A DNA stretch of 64,000 nucleotides, from the NCBI GenBank assembly GCA_049889095.1, contig JBLJFK010000008.1; one strand, written 5' to 3'. The notes beneath the pieces are model-generated. The model saw nothing but the letters and a program-made list of their open reading frames with translations. It searched no databases and was not told the origin of the DNA. Of this stretch, positions 17,379 to 26,439 are shown piece after piece; the first letter of the stretch is position 1; every line of letters begins with the position of its first letter. This DNA comes from Ewingella sp049889095. GTDB taxonomy: Bacteria > Pseudomonadota > Gammaproteobacteria > Enterobacterales > Enterobacteriaceae. Both the position numbers and the translations under genes were made by a program.

Positions 17379-17852
17379 CTATTGAAAATCAGGCGGGGCG
17401 CGGGGTTGGACGTGTTGATAAAAAGCGGGAGAACTAAAATGGGTAGCCAGCGGAGAAGGCGGTGCCTGACCTAATACTTCGGCAGACCACAGCAGGGAAA
17501 TAGCCAGCACCTGCAATAAAGGCAAATGCGCCAACAGTACACAATAACCGCAGGCTGCATCACTCATATCACCGGACATCATCCCCTGCCCATTATCACC
17601 GGATGATATGGCACGATGACCGTCAGCGTGGTCGCCATGTTCCATTTTCTGTGCCGGAAGCATCTCATCTTCAGACATGTCCATCGAAGACATATCCATC
17701 CCCGACATCCCGGGCATCATCTGATGCATTACACCCGCCGACACCAGTGATGTAGACACCACCGGAGCGATAAACAGCATCAGGATCGCCGCTATCCCAA
17801 GCCATGCGGGAAAGTGCAGATAGCGATGATTGATTTGTCGGAGTGAAAGCAT
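17379..17852 (-). CDS. DUF2946-type Met/His-rich membrane protein
   Basis: 157 residues. It has an N-terminal hydrophobic helix (about 15-37), a loop packed with metal-binding residues (HQMMPGMSGMDMSSMDMSE and EHGDHADGH), a conserved CGYC pair and a second helix (LLAHLPLLQVLAISLLW). The C-terminus QPRAPP is a usual DUF2946 ending. Such proteins sit beside copper or TonB-linked genes; a copper-handling role is inferred from composition and from the co-oriented PepSY gene. Function is not proven. Confidence 0.8.
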   Translation of the reverse strand: MLSLRQINHRYLHFPAWLGIAAILMLFIAPVVSTSLVSAGVMHQMMPGMSGMDMSSMDMSEDEMLPAQKMEHGDHADGHRAISSGDNGQGMMSGDMSDAACGYCVLLAHLPLLQVLAISLLWSAEVLGQAPPSPLATHFSSPAFYQHVQPRAPPDFQ

Positions 17853-17934
17853 GATGTCATCAAAGTGAAAATAAGAAGCGGCGGAATTGTACCTGAATTG
17901 TTGAGATTTAACCGAAGGTAAAAAGCACAGACGT

Positions 17935-17964
17935 AAAAAAGCCCGCTCGCAAGCAGGCTTTTTT
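17935..17964 (-). terminator. Terminator of fabB
   Basis: On the minus strand GCCTGC pairs with GCGGGC (one G-T) around TTGCGA, with a run of six T after it. It starts 20 bp past the fabB stop codon. Confidence 0.85.
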
Positions 17965-17982
17965 CAAACTTAACGACAGGAA

Positions 17983-19203
17983 TTACTGGTCGTTTTTCAT
18001 CTTACGCATCACCAGCGTGGCATTGGTACCACCGAAGCCGAAGCTATTGGTCATTACCGTTGTCAGTTCACGCTGAGTTGGCTTTGTCACGATGTCCATG
18101 CCTTCTGCTGCTTCATCGAGGTTTTCGATGTTGATGCTTGGCGCGATAAAGCCGTATTCAGCCATCAGCACGGTGTAAATCGCCTCGTGCACACCAGCGG
18201 CACCCAGAGAGTGACCGGTCATGGCTTTGGTTGAAGAGATCGCAGGCGTTTTTTCGCCAAATACTTCACGGATAGCACCCAGTTCTTTCACATCCCCAAC
18301 CGGTGTAGAAGTACCGTGGACGTTAATGTAATCGATTGGAGTATCCACGCCCTTCATTGCCATTCTCATGCAACGCACTGCACCTTCACCGGATGGAGCC
18401 ACCATGTCAGCACCGTCAGACGTTGCGCCGTAGCCCACGATTTCAGCGTAGATATGCGCGCCACGTGCCAGAGCATGTTCCAGTTCTTCAACCACCATAA
18501 TACCGCCACCGCCAGCAATGACGAAACCGTCGCGATTCTGATCGTAAGTGCGGGACGCTTTTTCAGGCGTGTCGTTGTAACGGGTAGAAAGTGCGCCCAT
18601 TGCATCGAATTCACAAGCCATTTCCCAGCACAGCTCTTCGCCGCCGCCAGCAAATACGACATCCTGCTTGCCCAGTTGGATCATCTCTACCGCGTTACCA
18701 ATACAGTGGGCAGAGGTCGAGCAGGCAGAGCTGATGGAATAGTTAACACCACGGATTTTGAACGGGGTTGCCAGACAGGCAGAAACACCGGATGCCATCG
18801 CTTTGGTCACCATGTACGGGCCAACGCCTTTGAGGCCTTTGGCACGCATGCCATCAGAACCGGCAACCTGGTTACGCGGAGAGCCGCCGCCAGAACCGAC
18901 GATAAGACCAGTACGGTCGTTGGAAACCATCTCTGGCGTCAGACCGGAGTCTTCAATCGCCTGCTGCATGGAGAGGTAAGCGTAGATGGAAGCATCGCTC
19001 ATGAAACGCACAATCTTGCGGTCGATAAGCCCTGCAGTGTCTAACTTCACTCCACCCCAGACGTGACTACGCATTCCGGCATCTTTCAACTCTTGCGAGA
19101 AGGTGATCCCAGAGCGCCCTTCCTTCAGAGAGGCCAGAACTTCCTGCTTGTTGTTACCAATGCTCGAGATAATACCCAGGCCAGTAATGACTGCACGTTT
19201 CAT
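17983..19203 (-). CDS. fabB: 3-oxoacyl-[ACP] synthase I FabB
   Basis: 406 residues. It condenses acyl-ACP with malonyl-ACP and is needed to elongate the unsaturated branch. The catalytic triad is visible as Cys161 (SISSACSTSAHCIG), His296 (INVHGTSTPVGD) and His331 (AMTGHSLGAAG). The length is the family standard. It is divergent from mnmC. Its upstream region carries a FabR-type palindrome and next to it a FadR-like site, the regulators of fabB in Escherichia. A terminator follows. Confidence 0.98.
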   Translation of the reverse strand: MKRAVITGLGIISSIGNNKQEVLASLKEGRSGITFSQELKDAGMRSHVWGGVKLDTAGLIDRKIVRFMSDASIYAYLSMQQAIEDSGLTPEMVSNDRTGLIVGSGGGSPRNQVAGSDGMRAKGLKGVGPYMVTKAMASGVSACLATPFKIRGVNYSISSACSTSAHCIGNAVEMIQLGKQDVVFAGGGEELCWEMACEFDAMGALSTRYNDTPEKASRTYDQNRDGFVIAGGGGIMVVEELEHALARGAHIYAEIVGYGATSDGADMVAPSGEGAVRCMRMAMKGVDTPIDYINVHGTSTPVGDVKELGAIREVFGEKTPAISSTKAMTGHSLGAAGVHEAIYTVLMAEYGFIAPSINIENLDEAAEGMDIVTKPTQRELTTVMTNSFGFGGTNATLVMRKMKNDQ

Positions 19204-19256
19204 TTAATACCTCTTGTACTATTTAACTAACTATTCAGGATTTCGTCACGCACTCT

Positions 19257-19274
19257 AGCGTACAGTTGTACGCC
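19257..19274 (-). promoter_or_regulatory. FabR operator of fabB
   Basis: GCGTACA (19258-19264), GT, TGTACGC (19267-19273) is a perfect inverted repeat of the FabR type. It lies about 55-70 bp upstream of the fabB start. FabR represses fabA and fabB in response to the unsaturated to saturated acyl ratio. Confidence 0.8.
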
Positions 19275-19275
19275 G

Positions 19276-19292
19276 AACAAGTCCGATCAGCA
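19276..19292 (-). promoter_or_regulatory. FadR activator site of fabB
   Basis: On the minus strand TGCTGATCGGACTTGTT matches the Escherichia FadR consensus AGCTGGTCCGACCTGTT at most positions. It directly adjoins the FabR palindrome on its upstream side, as at fabB of Escherichia, where FadR activates. Confidence 0.7.
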
Positions 19293-19377
19293 ATTCCTTG
19301 TGTAAATCGCAGTAAATTTGCGCGAGGGCAAACACGCCGTTAAACTTCGGCATCGCCTTGAACTGAGAGAGTTTCAC

Positions 19378-21414
19378 GTGAGTCATTCCCCTATCCAGCC
19401 TGCCGAGTTGAGTTGGAATGAACAGGGTACACCTGTTTCCCGACATTTTGATGACGTCTACTTTTCCAACCAGGATGGCTTGCTGGAAACACGCCATGTC
19501 TTCCTTAATGGCAACGGTTTTCCCGAACGTTTTACCTCTCACCCGCGCCCGGCATGCGTGATAGCCGAGACAGGATTTGGCACCGGTTTAAACTTTCTTA
19601 CACTGTGGCAAGCCTTTGATACCTTCCGTCAGCAAACGCCCGATGCGACCTTAAAACGCCTGCATTTCATCAGCTTTGAAAAATTTCCGCTGTCGGCCTC
19701 CGACCTGATGGCCGCCCTGGCACGCTGGCCAGAACTTGCGGCATATGCCGCAAAGCTTACCGAACAGTGGCCACTGCCATTTTCCGGTTGCCACCGTCTG
19801 CTGTTTGATGGCGGTCGGGTGACACTTGACCTGTGGTTTGGCGATGTTGCCAGCCTGCTTCCGGCATGTGACAGCAGCATGAATCAGCAAATCGACGCCT
19901 GGTTTTTAGACGGCTTTGCTCCCTCGAAAAACCCAGATATGTGGACTGCCGACGTATTTATCAACATGGCACGCCTGTCGCGCGCGCAGGGCACGCTGGC
20001 GACCTTTACGGTGGCCGGTTTTGTGCGTCGCGGTTTACAAGACGCAGGTTTTGACGTCAGGAAAGTGAAAGGGTTCGGTGAGAAAAAACACGTACTTAGC
20101 GGCGTGATGAATAATCCGCTGGATTTGCCGCATACTGCGCCCTGGTATCGCCGCCCCGCCGCTGAAAAAACCACGAATATCGGCATTATTGGTGGCGGTG
20201 TCGCCAGTGCGGTATTAGCGCTGGCACTGTTACGGCGTAATTATGCCGTCACACTGTATTGTGCCGATCTACAACCGGCCAAAGGCGCATCAGGCAATCG
20301 TCAGGGGGCGCTCTATCCGCTGCTCAATGGCAGAAACGACGTCCTCGAACGTTTCTTTGCCCATGCTTTTACCTTCGCCCGCCGTCAGTATCAGGCGATT
20401 GCCGCTCAGGGTGTGCCGTTTGACCACCAATGGTGCGGTGTCAGCCAGCTCGGGTTTGATGCAAAAAGTCAGGGGAAAATCGACAAAATTCTTGCAGGCA
20501 GTTGGCCGTCAGATCTGGCAACCGGATTGTCGCAGCAGGCGTTGACTGACGCTTGCGGGCTAGAGTGCGGTTACGGCGGTATCAGCTATCCACTCGGTGG
20601 CTGGCTGTGCCCGGCGCAACTGACCACAGAACTGATTACTTTGGCTGAAAGGCAGGGTTTAACCGTACACCTCAATCAGCAGGTCAGCGGACTGCACTTA
20701 GGCGAAGATCGGCGCTGGCAGATGGATTTCATCGACGGGCCAGCGGCCCATCATGACTGCGTCGTTCTGGCGAACGGCGCTAATATCACCGATTTCACGC
20801 AAAGTGCCATGCTGCCGGTTTACGCCGTCAGCGGCCAGGTTTCGCATATTCCTACCACACCCACGCTGCAAAAACTCAAGCAGGTATTGTGCTACGACGG
20901 TTATATGACGCCGGTGAATCCGCTTAATCAGCATCACTGTATCGGCGCGAGTTATCACCGCGCAGATAAATGTACCGATTATCGTGACGACGACCAACAG
21001 CAGAACCGCCAGCGTCTGATTGACTGTCTTCCATCAGTGGCGTGGCCCCACGAGGTTAATGTCAGTACAGGTGAAGCACGTAACGGCGTACGCTGTGCGA
21101 CCCGTGACCATCTGCCGATGGTGGGTGTGATTGCAGATTATGATGCCACGCTAGCCGAATATAAGAAGCTGGATATCGCGGTAAAACGCGGTCAGCCGGT
21201 GGCTGATGCTCCCTGCCATCACAATCTTTTTCTGCTCGGCGCGTTGGGGTCACGCGGGCTAAGCTCCGCACCGCTCGCAGCTGAAGTCCTGGCAGCACAA
21301 ATCGCCGGAGAGCCTATGCCGCTCGACAGCGAAACGCTGGCTGCGCTCAATCCGAACCGCATGTGGATCCGCAAACTAATAAAAGGCAAACCGGTGGTTC
21401 AGGAAAAAGTCTGA
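19378..21414 (+). CDS. mnmC: Bifunctional tRNA mnm5s2U34 biosynthesis protein MnmC
   Basis: 678 residues. The N-terminal methyltransferase domain (about 1-245; ETGFGTGLNFLTLWQAF, DAWFLDGFAPSKNPDMW) makes mnm5s2U, and the C-terminal FAD-dependent oxidase domain (from about 270; IGIIGGGVASAVLALALL) converts cmnm5 to nm5 at the wobble base. The GTG at 19378 is chosen because the product then begins like Escherichia MnmC (SIQPA...GTPVSR.FDDVYFSN) and GAGAG lies at ribosome-binding distance. A TTG 20 codons upstream is the alternative. It is divergent from fabB and followed by a terminator. Confidence 0.95.
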   Translation: MSHSPIQPAELSWNEQGTPVSRHFDDVYFSNQDGLLETRHVFLNGNGFPERFTSHPRPACVIAETGFGTGLNFLTLWQAFDTFRQQTPDATLKRLHFISFEKFPLSASDLMAALARWPELAAYAAKLTEQWPLPFSGCHRLLFDGGRVTLDLWFGDVASLLPACDSSMNQQIDAWFLDGFAPSKNPDMWTADVFINMARLSRAQGTLATFTVAGFVRRGLQDAGFDVRKVKGFGEKKHVLSGVMNNPLDLPHTAPWYRRPAAEKTTNIGIIGGGVASAVLALALLRRNYAVTLYCADLQPAKGASGNRQGALYPLLNGRNDVLERFFAHAFTFARRQYQAIAAQGVPFDHQWCGVSQLGFDAKSQGKIDKILAGSWPSDLATGLSQQALTDACGLECGYGGISYPLGGWLCPAQLTTELITLAERQGLTVHLNQQVSGLHLGEDRRWQMDFIDGPAAHHDCVVLANGANITDFTQSAMLPVYAVSGQVSHIPTTPTLQKLKQVLCYDGYMTPVNPLNQHHCIGASYHRADKCTDYRDDDQQQNRQRLIDCLPSVAWPHEVNVSTGEARNGVRCATRDHLPMVGVIADYDATLAEYKKLDIAVKRGQPVADAPCHHNLFLLGALGSRGLSSAPLAAEVLAAQIAGEPMPLDSETLAALNPNRMWIRKLIKGKPVVQEKV

Positions 21415-21420
21415 AATGAC

Positions 21421-21446
21421 AAAGGGCCGCAGGGCCCTTTGTTTTC
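21421..21446 (+). terminator. Terminator of mnmC
   Basis: AAAGGGCC (21421-21428) pairs with GGCCCTTT (21433-21440) around GCAG and is followed by GTTTTC. It begins 6 bp after the mnmC stop and lies between the convergent mnmC and yfcL. Confidence 0.88.
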
Positions 21447-21484
21447 AAGAATAGCGTGTTGTTTTCAAAAAGAATGCTACGCAG

Positions 21485-21769
21485 TTATTTATCTTCAGGC
21501 AGCGATGCCTGATAAAGCGTTTCCCACATACCGAGCACCAGAACCTGGTCACGCGGTGAAAGCTCACCCGCCTGAATGGCTTTGTCCAACCCCTGCTGGA
21601 CCAGTGCTTTCAAGCCTTCAATGCTGTACTCACCCTGCTCTTCCGCATCGGCTACCGCCACGGTCAGATGGCCTCGCAGATAACCACTGGCGAACAGCTC
21701 GTCATCACTGGCGCTTTCAACCATGTCGTCAATCAGCGTCATAATCCGCGCTTCAAATTCTGCGATCAT
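21485..21769 (-). CDS. yfcL: YfcL family protein
   Basis: 94 residues, small and acidic, with the family core MIAEFEARI, SASDDELFASGYLRGHLT and AGELSPRDQVLVLGMWETL. Function is unknown. The ATG at 21769 is preceded by GAGGAT at good spacing; a TTG one codon earlier is less likely. It is the last gene of the prmB-aroC-mepA-yfcA-epmC-yfcL block and converges with mnmC. Confidence 0.93.
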   Translation of the reverse strand: MIAEFEARIMTLIDDMVESASDDELFASGYLRGHLTVAVADAEEQGEYSIEGLKALVQQGLDKAIQAGELSPRDQVLVLGMWETLYQASLPEDK

Positions 21770-21801
21770 CAATCATCCTCAATTCTTCGATATTCTTAAA
21801 T

Positions 21802-22359
21802 TCATTCAAGCGGCTGCAGTGCAGGGAAATCCTCAGCCGTCAGTGGAGCGGTATTGTAAAACAATTGTAACGCTTTTATAAAGCGTGCCGGACGAGCAGG
21901 GATACCTTCGCGCAACATTCTTAACACTTCTTTGCGCACTTTATTCTGGAAACCCACCCGGTCTGGCTCACAATCGCCGCTCAAATTGTCACAACTAACG
22001 TTAAAGCTGAACCCGGCAGCGGCGCAAAACAGCCACTCATAGGACTGAGGCTTAATCTCGACTTTTTCGAATTCACTTTGCGTCTGTGCGTCACGTCCGT
22101 CAGGGCAATACCAGTAACCAAAATCCACCAGTTTGTGGCGTTCAGCGCCCGCAACGCACCAGTGGGAAATCTCATGCATTCCGCTGGCGTAATAGCCGTG
22201 AGCAAACACGATACGGTTAAATTTTTCCTGCTCATCGGCCGGTAAATAGATAGGTTCGTCGTCGCCTTTCACCAGGCGCACGTTGAATTCCTCAAAGAAA
22301 CAGGAATCAAAAATTTCGATCAATTGATGATAGTTATGTGTTGCGGTCGAATCAGACAT
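21802..22359 (-). CDS. epmC: Elongation factor P hydroxylase EpmC
   Basis: 185 residues. EpmC hydroxylates the beta-lysyl-lysine that EpmA and EpmB place on elongation factor P, the factor that relieves ribosome stalling at prolines. The metal motif HEISH with FAHGYYASGMHEISHWCVAG and the segment LVDFGYWYCPDGRD are conserved. The start MSDSTATHNY is favoured over one 13 codons upstream because the family begins close to HNYxQLIxIF. It lies between yfcA and yfcL. Confidence 0.95.
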   Translation of the reverse strand: MSDSTATHNYHQLIEIFDSCFFEEFNVRLVKGDDEPIYLPADEQEKFNRIVFAHGYYASGMHEISHWCVAGAERHKLVDFGYWYCPDGRDAQTQSEFEKVEIKPQSYEWLFCAAAGFSFNVSCDNLSGDCEPDRVGFQNKVRKEVLRMLREGIPARPARFIKALQLFYNTAPLTAEDFPALQPLE

Positions 22360-22468
22360 GATTGCGGTGAAACTCTGTAAGTAAATCTGGGGCGACAATA
22401 TAACCCTGTTTAACCGTTATATTTTATGACCTTGGGCAAGTCATATACGGAAAAAATCAGTGATAACT

Positions 22469-22525
22469 TACCCAAAATAGTTGGAGTTGCAACCCACGCG
22501 GCTGCAGCGTCAAATATGCAGGGTA
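22469..22525. repeat. Short palindromic intergenic repeat overlapping the yfcA 3' end
   Basis: The 57-bp unit is bounded by TACCC and GGGTA and has internal arms (GTTGCAA/CTGCAGC). Its ends resemble the 116-bp unit at 25326-25441 and the palindromic repeats common in Serratia and Yersinia. The last codons and stop of yfcA (TGA at 22510-22512) lie inside it. Confidence 0.6.
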
Positions 22526-23310
22526 AGCCACTGGTGAATTTCAGCGCCGTGGCTGTCATAAATCAACTTGCAGCTCATCACGACTGAAACTATCACCACC
22601 ATCGGGCGAATCATCCTCTGCCCTTTGCTGAGCACCATACGGGCTCCTATTCGTGCGCCGAGAAACTGCCCCGCCATCATCACGAAACCCACACCCCACA
22701 TTACTTTTCCGCCGAGGATGAAGAACAGCAGACCGCCAACGTTGGAGGTAAAATTCAGCACTTTGGCATGGGCCGTGGCTTTCGCCAGATTGAAACCACA
22801 CAGCGTCACAAAGCCCAACGCGTAGAAAGAACCGGCACCGGGACCGAAAAAACCATCGTAAAAGCCCACACAACCGCCGCCAACCAGCGCATAGGGTAAA
22901 GCTGACAGACGCCGCTGACGGTCATTTTCACCCAATCTTGGCGTGAGCAGGAAGTACAGCCCGATACAGATGATCAACAGCGGCAAGATCTGTCGCAGCA
23001 TGTCGGCCTGCAAACGCTGGATCAAAATCGCACCCAGCACGGCACCCACGAACGTACAAGCAATATTCAGCTTCTGCTCGTTAAGATCCACCACCCCGCG
23101 GCGAACAAAATACAGGCTGGCTGAGAAGGAACCACCAACGGCTGAAAGCTTGTTGGTGGCAATCGCCTGGGCCGGGGAGATCCCTGCAGCCAGCAGCGCA
23201 GGCAAACTGATAAGTCCACCGCCACCCGCAATAGAATCAATAAATCCCGCCACTACAGCCACTAAAAACAGAACGCCTACTGCCCATGGGGCAACAATCA
23301 ACCAATCCAT
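22510..23310 (-). CDS. yfcA: TSUP-family membrane protein YfcA
   Basis: 266 residues of the TauE/SafE (TSUP) anion exporter family with about eight hydrophobic segments. The signatures GFIDSIAGGGGLISLPALL, AIATNKLSAVGGSFSAS and GFYDGFFGPGAGSFY are clear. The transported substrate of YfcA is not established; the family moves sulfite, sulfoacetate or similar anions. The C-terminal few residues (TLHI) are encoded by a palindromic intergenic repeat, so the original C-terminus may have been altered. It lies between mepA and epmC as in Escherichia. Confidence 0.94.
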   Translation of the reverse strand: MDWLIVAPWAVGVLFLVAVVAGFIDSIAGGGGLISLPALLAAGISPAQAIATNKLSAVGGSFSASLYFVRRGVVDLNEQKLNIACTFVGAVLGAILIQRLQADMLRQILPLLIICIGLYFLLTPRLGENDRQRRLSALPYALVGGGCVGFYDGFFGPGAGSFYALGFVTLCGFNLAKATAHAKVLNFTSNVGGLLFFILGGKVMWGVGFVMMAGQFLGARIGARMVLSKGQRMIRPMVVIVSVVMSCKLIYDSHGAEIHQWLTLHI

Positions 23311-23346
23311 TTCTCTCTCAATCTCTCTGTCCGTGGCGGAAAAACA

Positions 23347-24201
23347 TTAAAGAACGTGCTTATCCAGCAGAGCCTGGCATAACGGCGGTAACGGTGGCGG
23401 CTCTTTTTTCACTGGCGTTCCGCTACCTGGTTTCGGCGGCAGGAACCAGCTTTGCAACTCAGCGCCACAACCATCTCCTGGCGGCGGCGGGGCCTGATCC
23501 AGACATTCAAGACTGCCAGCCGGGCAGCTCAGACGCACATGCATATGCGCACGATGGCCAAACCAAGGACGGACTTTATGCAACCATTCACGGTCACTGC
23601 CCGCATCAGCACAGAGCTGTTGCTTGATGGCCGGATTGACGAAAATACGCGTCACATCGCTGTCCTGCGCGGCAAGTTTGATCAACGTTTCAATGCGCGG
23701 TTGCCATTGACGCTGATTCACCGTTTTCCCATCTGCATTCACCAGATCGATAGGCTGAGGTTTGAGCAGCATCTGCTCGCTCCAGCGCTGGCGCGGCAGT
23801 TGCAGCCAAATATCCACATCCAGACCGGATTGATGGCTGGCGTGACCACTGCTGAAACGCCCACCGGCCGGCATCGCCATATCACCAATTAGCACCGTAC
23901 CGAGACCTTTATCATTGGCCTGAATCCCCAGACGTTTGATAAAAGCCAGCAGATCGGGCTGACCGAAATAGCGCCGCTGATCGGTGCGCATCACCTGATA
24001 GTCCGGTGAGTTAAGCGGTAACGGGTGTGCGCCAATCTGGCAGCCGTTGGCGAAGCCGCCAATGGCCTGCGGTGAGCCGGGGATCGGTTGGGTGATTTTT
24101 TGCCAGGGCGTTACCGCGATGGCCGGCGCGCAAAGCGCCAGTGCCAGCAGACCTGTGCTGGCATTTTTGAACAGGTTGAATGACATCAGTGCAGATTTCA
24201 T
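23347..24201 (-). CDS. mepA: Penicillin-insensitive murein endopeptidase MepA
   Basis: 284 residues with a signal peptide (hydrophobic LLALALCAPAIA, cleavage before VTPWQKI). It is an LAS-type zinc metallopeptidase that cuts D-Ala-mDAP crosslinks. The zinc ligands lie in GGRFSSGHASHQSGLDVDIW and PWFGHRAHMHVRL; DVTRIFVNPAIKQQLC and a Pro-rich C-terminus (PPPLPPLCQALLD) are typical. Two starts compete: MKSALMSF (24201, used here, 7 bp after aroC) and MSFNLFK five codons later. Longer in-frame starts would overlap aroC. It is presumably cotranscribed with aroC. Confidence 0.94.
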   Translation of the reverse strand: MKSALMSFNLFKNASTGLLALALCAPAIAVTPWQKITQPIPGSPQAIGGFANGCQIGAHPLPLNSPDYQVMRTDQRRYFGQPDLLAFIKRLGIQANDKGLGTVLIGDMAMPAGGRFSSGHASHQSGLDVDIWLQLPRQRWSEQMLLKPQPIDLVNADGKTVNQRQWQPRIETLIKLAAQDSDVTRIFVNPAIKQQLCADAGSDREWLHKVRPWFGHRAHMHVRLSCPAGSLECLDQAPPPPGDGCGAELQSWFLPPKPGSGTPVKKEPPPLPPLCQALLDKHVL

Positions 24202-24208
24202 CTCAGGT

Positions 24209-25294
24209 TTACCAGCGTGGAACATCTGAATGAACATCACCATTTTGCGCACGCTGGCGCAGCAGATGATCCATCAGCACAATCGCCATCATCGCTTCAG
24301 CAATCGGTACGGCGCGGATACCCACGCAAGGATCATGACGACCTTTAGTGATCATCTCTACCTGCTCGCCTTCACGATTGATAGTTCGTCCAGGCACGGT
24401 AATGCTCGACGTGGGTTTCAGCGCAAGGTGTGCAATCACCGGCTGGCCGCTGCTGATGCCGCCAAGAATCCCCCCTGCGTGGTTACTCTCGAAACCCTGC
24501 GGGGTGATTTCATCGCGATTTTCACTGCCACGTTTATTGACTACGGCAAAACCATCGCCAATCTCCACACCTTTCACCGCATTGATGCTCATCAGCGCAT
24601 GGGCGATATCCGCATCCAGACGGTCAAATACCGGTTCACCCAAACCCGTCGGGACATTTTCAGCGATGACTGTGATTTTGGCACCCACTGAGTCGCCGGC
24701 TTTTTTTAGCTCACGCATCAGTTCATCAAGCGCTTCCAGCTTGGATTCATCCGGGCAGAAGAACGGGTTGGTTTCCACCAGATCCCAGTCTTTTAGCTCG
24801 CAGGTGACATCACCAATCTGCGCCAGATAGCCGCGCACTTTCACACCAAATTTCTGTGCCAGATACTTCTTGGCAACGGCACCGGCTGCCACGCGCATCG
24901 CCGTTTCACGCGCAGAAGAACGACCGCCGCCGCGATAGTCGCGCACGCCATATTTCTGCTCATAGGTGTAATCGGCATGACCCGGACGGAATACGTCTTT
25001 GATGGCGCTGTAGTCTTGCGAACGCTGGTCAGTATTCTGAATGGTTAGACCGATGCTGGTGCCGGTGGTAATCCCCTCGAATACGCCGGAGAGAATTTTA
25101 ACTTCGTCGGCTTCACGGCGCTGGGTGGTATAGCGCGAGGTGCCCGGACGGCGTCTGTCGAGATCGTGCTGCAGATCGGCTTCGGTCAACGGGATCCCCG
25201 GAGGTACGCCGTCAATGATACAACCCAGCGCTACGCCGTGGGATTCACCAAAGGTGGTGACGCGGAAAAACTGCCCAATACTGTTCCCTGCCAT
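24209..25294 (-). CDS. aroC: Chorismate synthase AroC
   Basis: 361 residues from MAGNSIGQFFRVTTFGESHG, the first family signature. It removes phosphate from EPSP with reduced FMN to give chorismate, the last shared step to aromatic amino acids, folate, quinones and enterobactin. GVRDYRGGGRSSARETA and GRHDPCVGIRAVPIAEAM are the other two signatures. An in-frame GTG one codon upstream exists, but the ATG is the usual start. It is preceded by a palindromic repeat and followed by mepA. Confidence 0.98.
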   Translation of the reverse strand: MAGNSIGQFFRVTTFGESHGVALGCIIDGVPPGIPLTEADLQHDLDRRRPGTSRYTTQRREADEVKILSGVFEGITTGTSIGLTIQNTDQRSQDYSAIKDVFRPGHADYTYEQKYGVRDYRGGGRSSARETAMRVAAGAVAKKYLAQKFGVKVRGYLAQIGDVTCELKDWDLVETNPFFCPDESKLEALDELMRELKKAGDSVGAKITVIAENVPTGLGEPVFDRLDADIAHALMSINAVKGVEIGDGFAVVNKRGSENRDEITPQGFESNHAGGILGGISSGQPVIAHLALKPTSSITVPGRTINREGEQVEMITKGRHDPCVGIRAVPIAEAMMAIVLMDHLLRQRAQNGDVHSDVPRW

Positions 25295-25325
25295 CACGGC
25301 TCCTTACATGTTGAGTTAATGGTTT

Positions 25326-25441
25326 TACCCTTCATACTTGAAGCGGCATCGGCGTTAGCTGCGCTTACTCACCCAAATCACTTGGTGGGCCAAGCTCATC
25401 GAGATTTGCCGCCTTGATGCAACTCCAGTTATTTTTGGGTA
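25326..25441. repeat. Palindromic intergenic repeat (116 bp) between aroC and prmB
   Basis: The unit is bounded by TACCC...GGGTA and contains CATACTTGAAGCGGC on one side and GCCGCCTTGATGCAACTCC on the other, with a central CCCAA...TTGGTGGG arm. It resembles the large palindromic repeats of Serratia and Yersinia intergenic regions, which fold as long hairpins in mRNA. Shorter relatives lie at 22469-22525 and 12080-12103. Confidence 0.65.
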
Positions 25442-25457
25442 ATCAGTGAGTTCCGGT

Positions 25458-26390
25458 TCAGTCGCGGAACATTTTAAAGTGTGTTGCACAATCAAGCAGT
25501 TGCCGTTTAGTGAGCATGAACACGCCGTCACCGCCGTTCTCGAACTCCAGCCAGGTAAACGGAATATCAGGATACTGATCTATCAGGTGTACCATGCTGT
25601 TACCCACTTCACAAATCAGCACGCCGTCATCGGTCAGGTAGTCTGGTGCGCAGGAGAGAATACGGCGCGTCAGCTTCAGACCGTCGCTGCCAGAGGCCAA
25701 ACCAAGTTCAGGTTCATGGCGATACTCCTGTGGCAAGTCTGACATGTCATCTTCATCCACATACGGCGGGTTAGTCACAATCAGGTCGTACTGTAGCGCA
25801 GGCAAATCACGGAACAAATCGGAGCGAATAGGCGTAACCCAGTGCTCAATACCGTGCGCCTCAATGTTTTGCTCGGCGACCGCCAGTGCATCAGAAGAGA
25901 TATCGACTGCATCGACCTCCGTTTCCGGATAAGCGTAAGCGCAGGCGATAGCAATACATCCGCTGCCGGTGCACATATCAAGAATGTGTTGTGGTTTGTC
26001 GTGCAAAATGCCGGAAAAGCGGTTGTTGATAAGCTCCCCAATTGGCGAACGCGGGACCAGCACGCGCTCATCAACGTAGAACTCCATGCCACAGAACCAG
26101 GCTTTATTGGTCAGATAGGCAACCGGTACGCGTTCGTTTACGCGGCGGATCACCCGCTCAATAATACGATGGCGCTCGCTGGAGGTCAGGCGGGCAGAGT
26201 GCATGTCCTCAGGAATATCTAGCGGCAAATACACGCTGGGTAATACCAGCTGAACTGCCTCGTCCCAGGGATTATCTGTACCATGACCATAGTACACATT
26301 TGCAGCGTTCAGGCGACTGACGGTCCACCGAATCATATCCTGGATAGTGTGAAGCTCACTGACTGCTTCATCGACGAATATTTTGTCCAA
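25458..26390 (-). CDS. prmB: Ribosomal protein uL3 glutamine methyltransferase PrmB
   Basis: 310 residues, exactly the Escherichia length. PrmB N5-methylates a glutamine of ribosomal protein L3. It has an N-terminal helical domain, the SAM-binding LDMCTGSGCIAIACA, and the catalytic NPPY motif (DLIVTNPPYVDEDDM). The start is TTG at 26390, preceded by GGAGAG, giving the conserved N-terminus MDKIFVDEAV; upstream ATG and TTG codons extend the frame nine residues without family support. It heads the aroC block and is divergent from smrB. Confidence 0.96.
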   Translation of the reverse strand: MDKIFVDEAVSELHTIQDMIRWTVSRLNAANVYYGHGTDNPWDEAVQLVLPSVYLPLDIPEDMHSARLTSSERHRIIERVIRRVNERVPVAYLTNKAWFCGMEFYVDERVLVPRSPIGELINNRFSGILHDKPQHILDMCTGSGCIAIACAYAYPETEVDAVDISSDALAVAEQNIEAHGIEHWVTPIRSDLFRDLPALQYDLIVTNPPYVDEDDMSDLPQEYRHEPELGLASGSDGLKLTRRILSCAPDYLTDDGVLICEVGNSMVHLIDQYPDIPFTWLEFENGGDGVFMLTKRQLLDCATHFKMFRD

Positions 26391-26439
26391 TTTTCTCTCC
26401 TGACGGCACGCAGTCATTTAACAAGTGCTTAACTATGGA

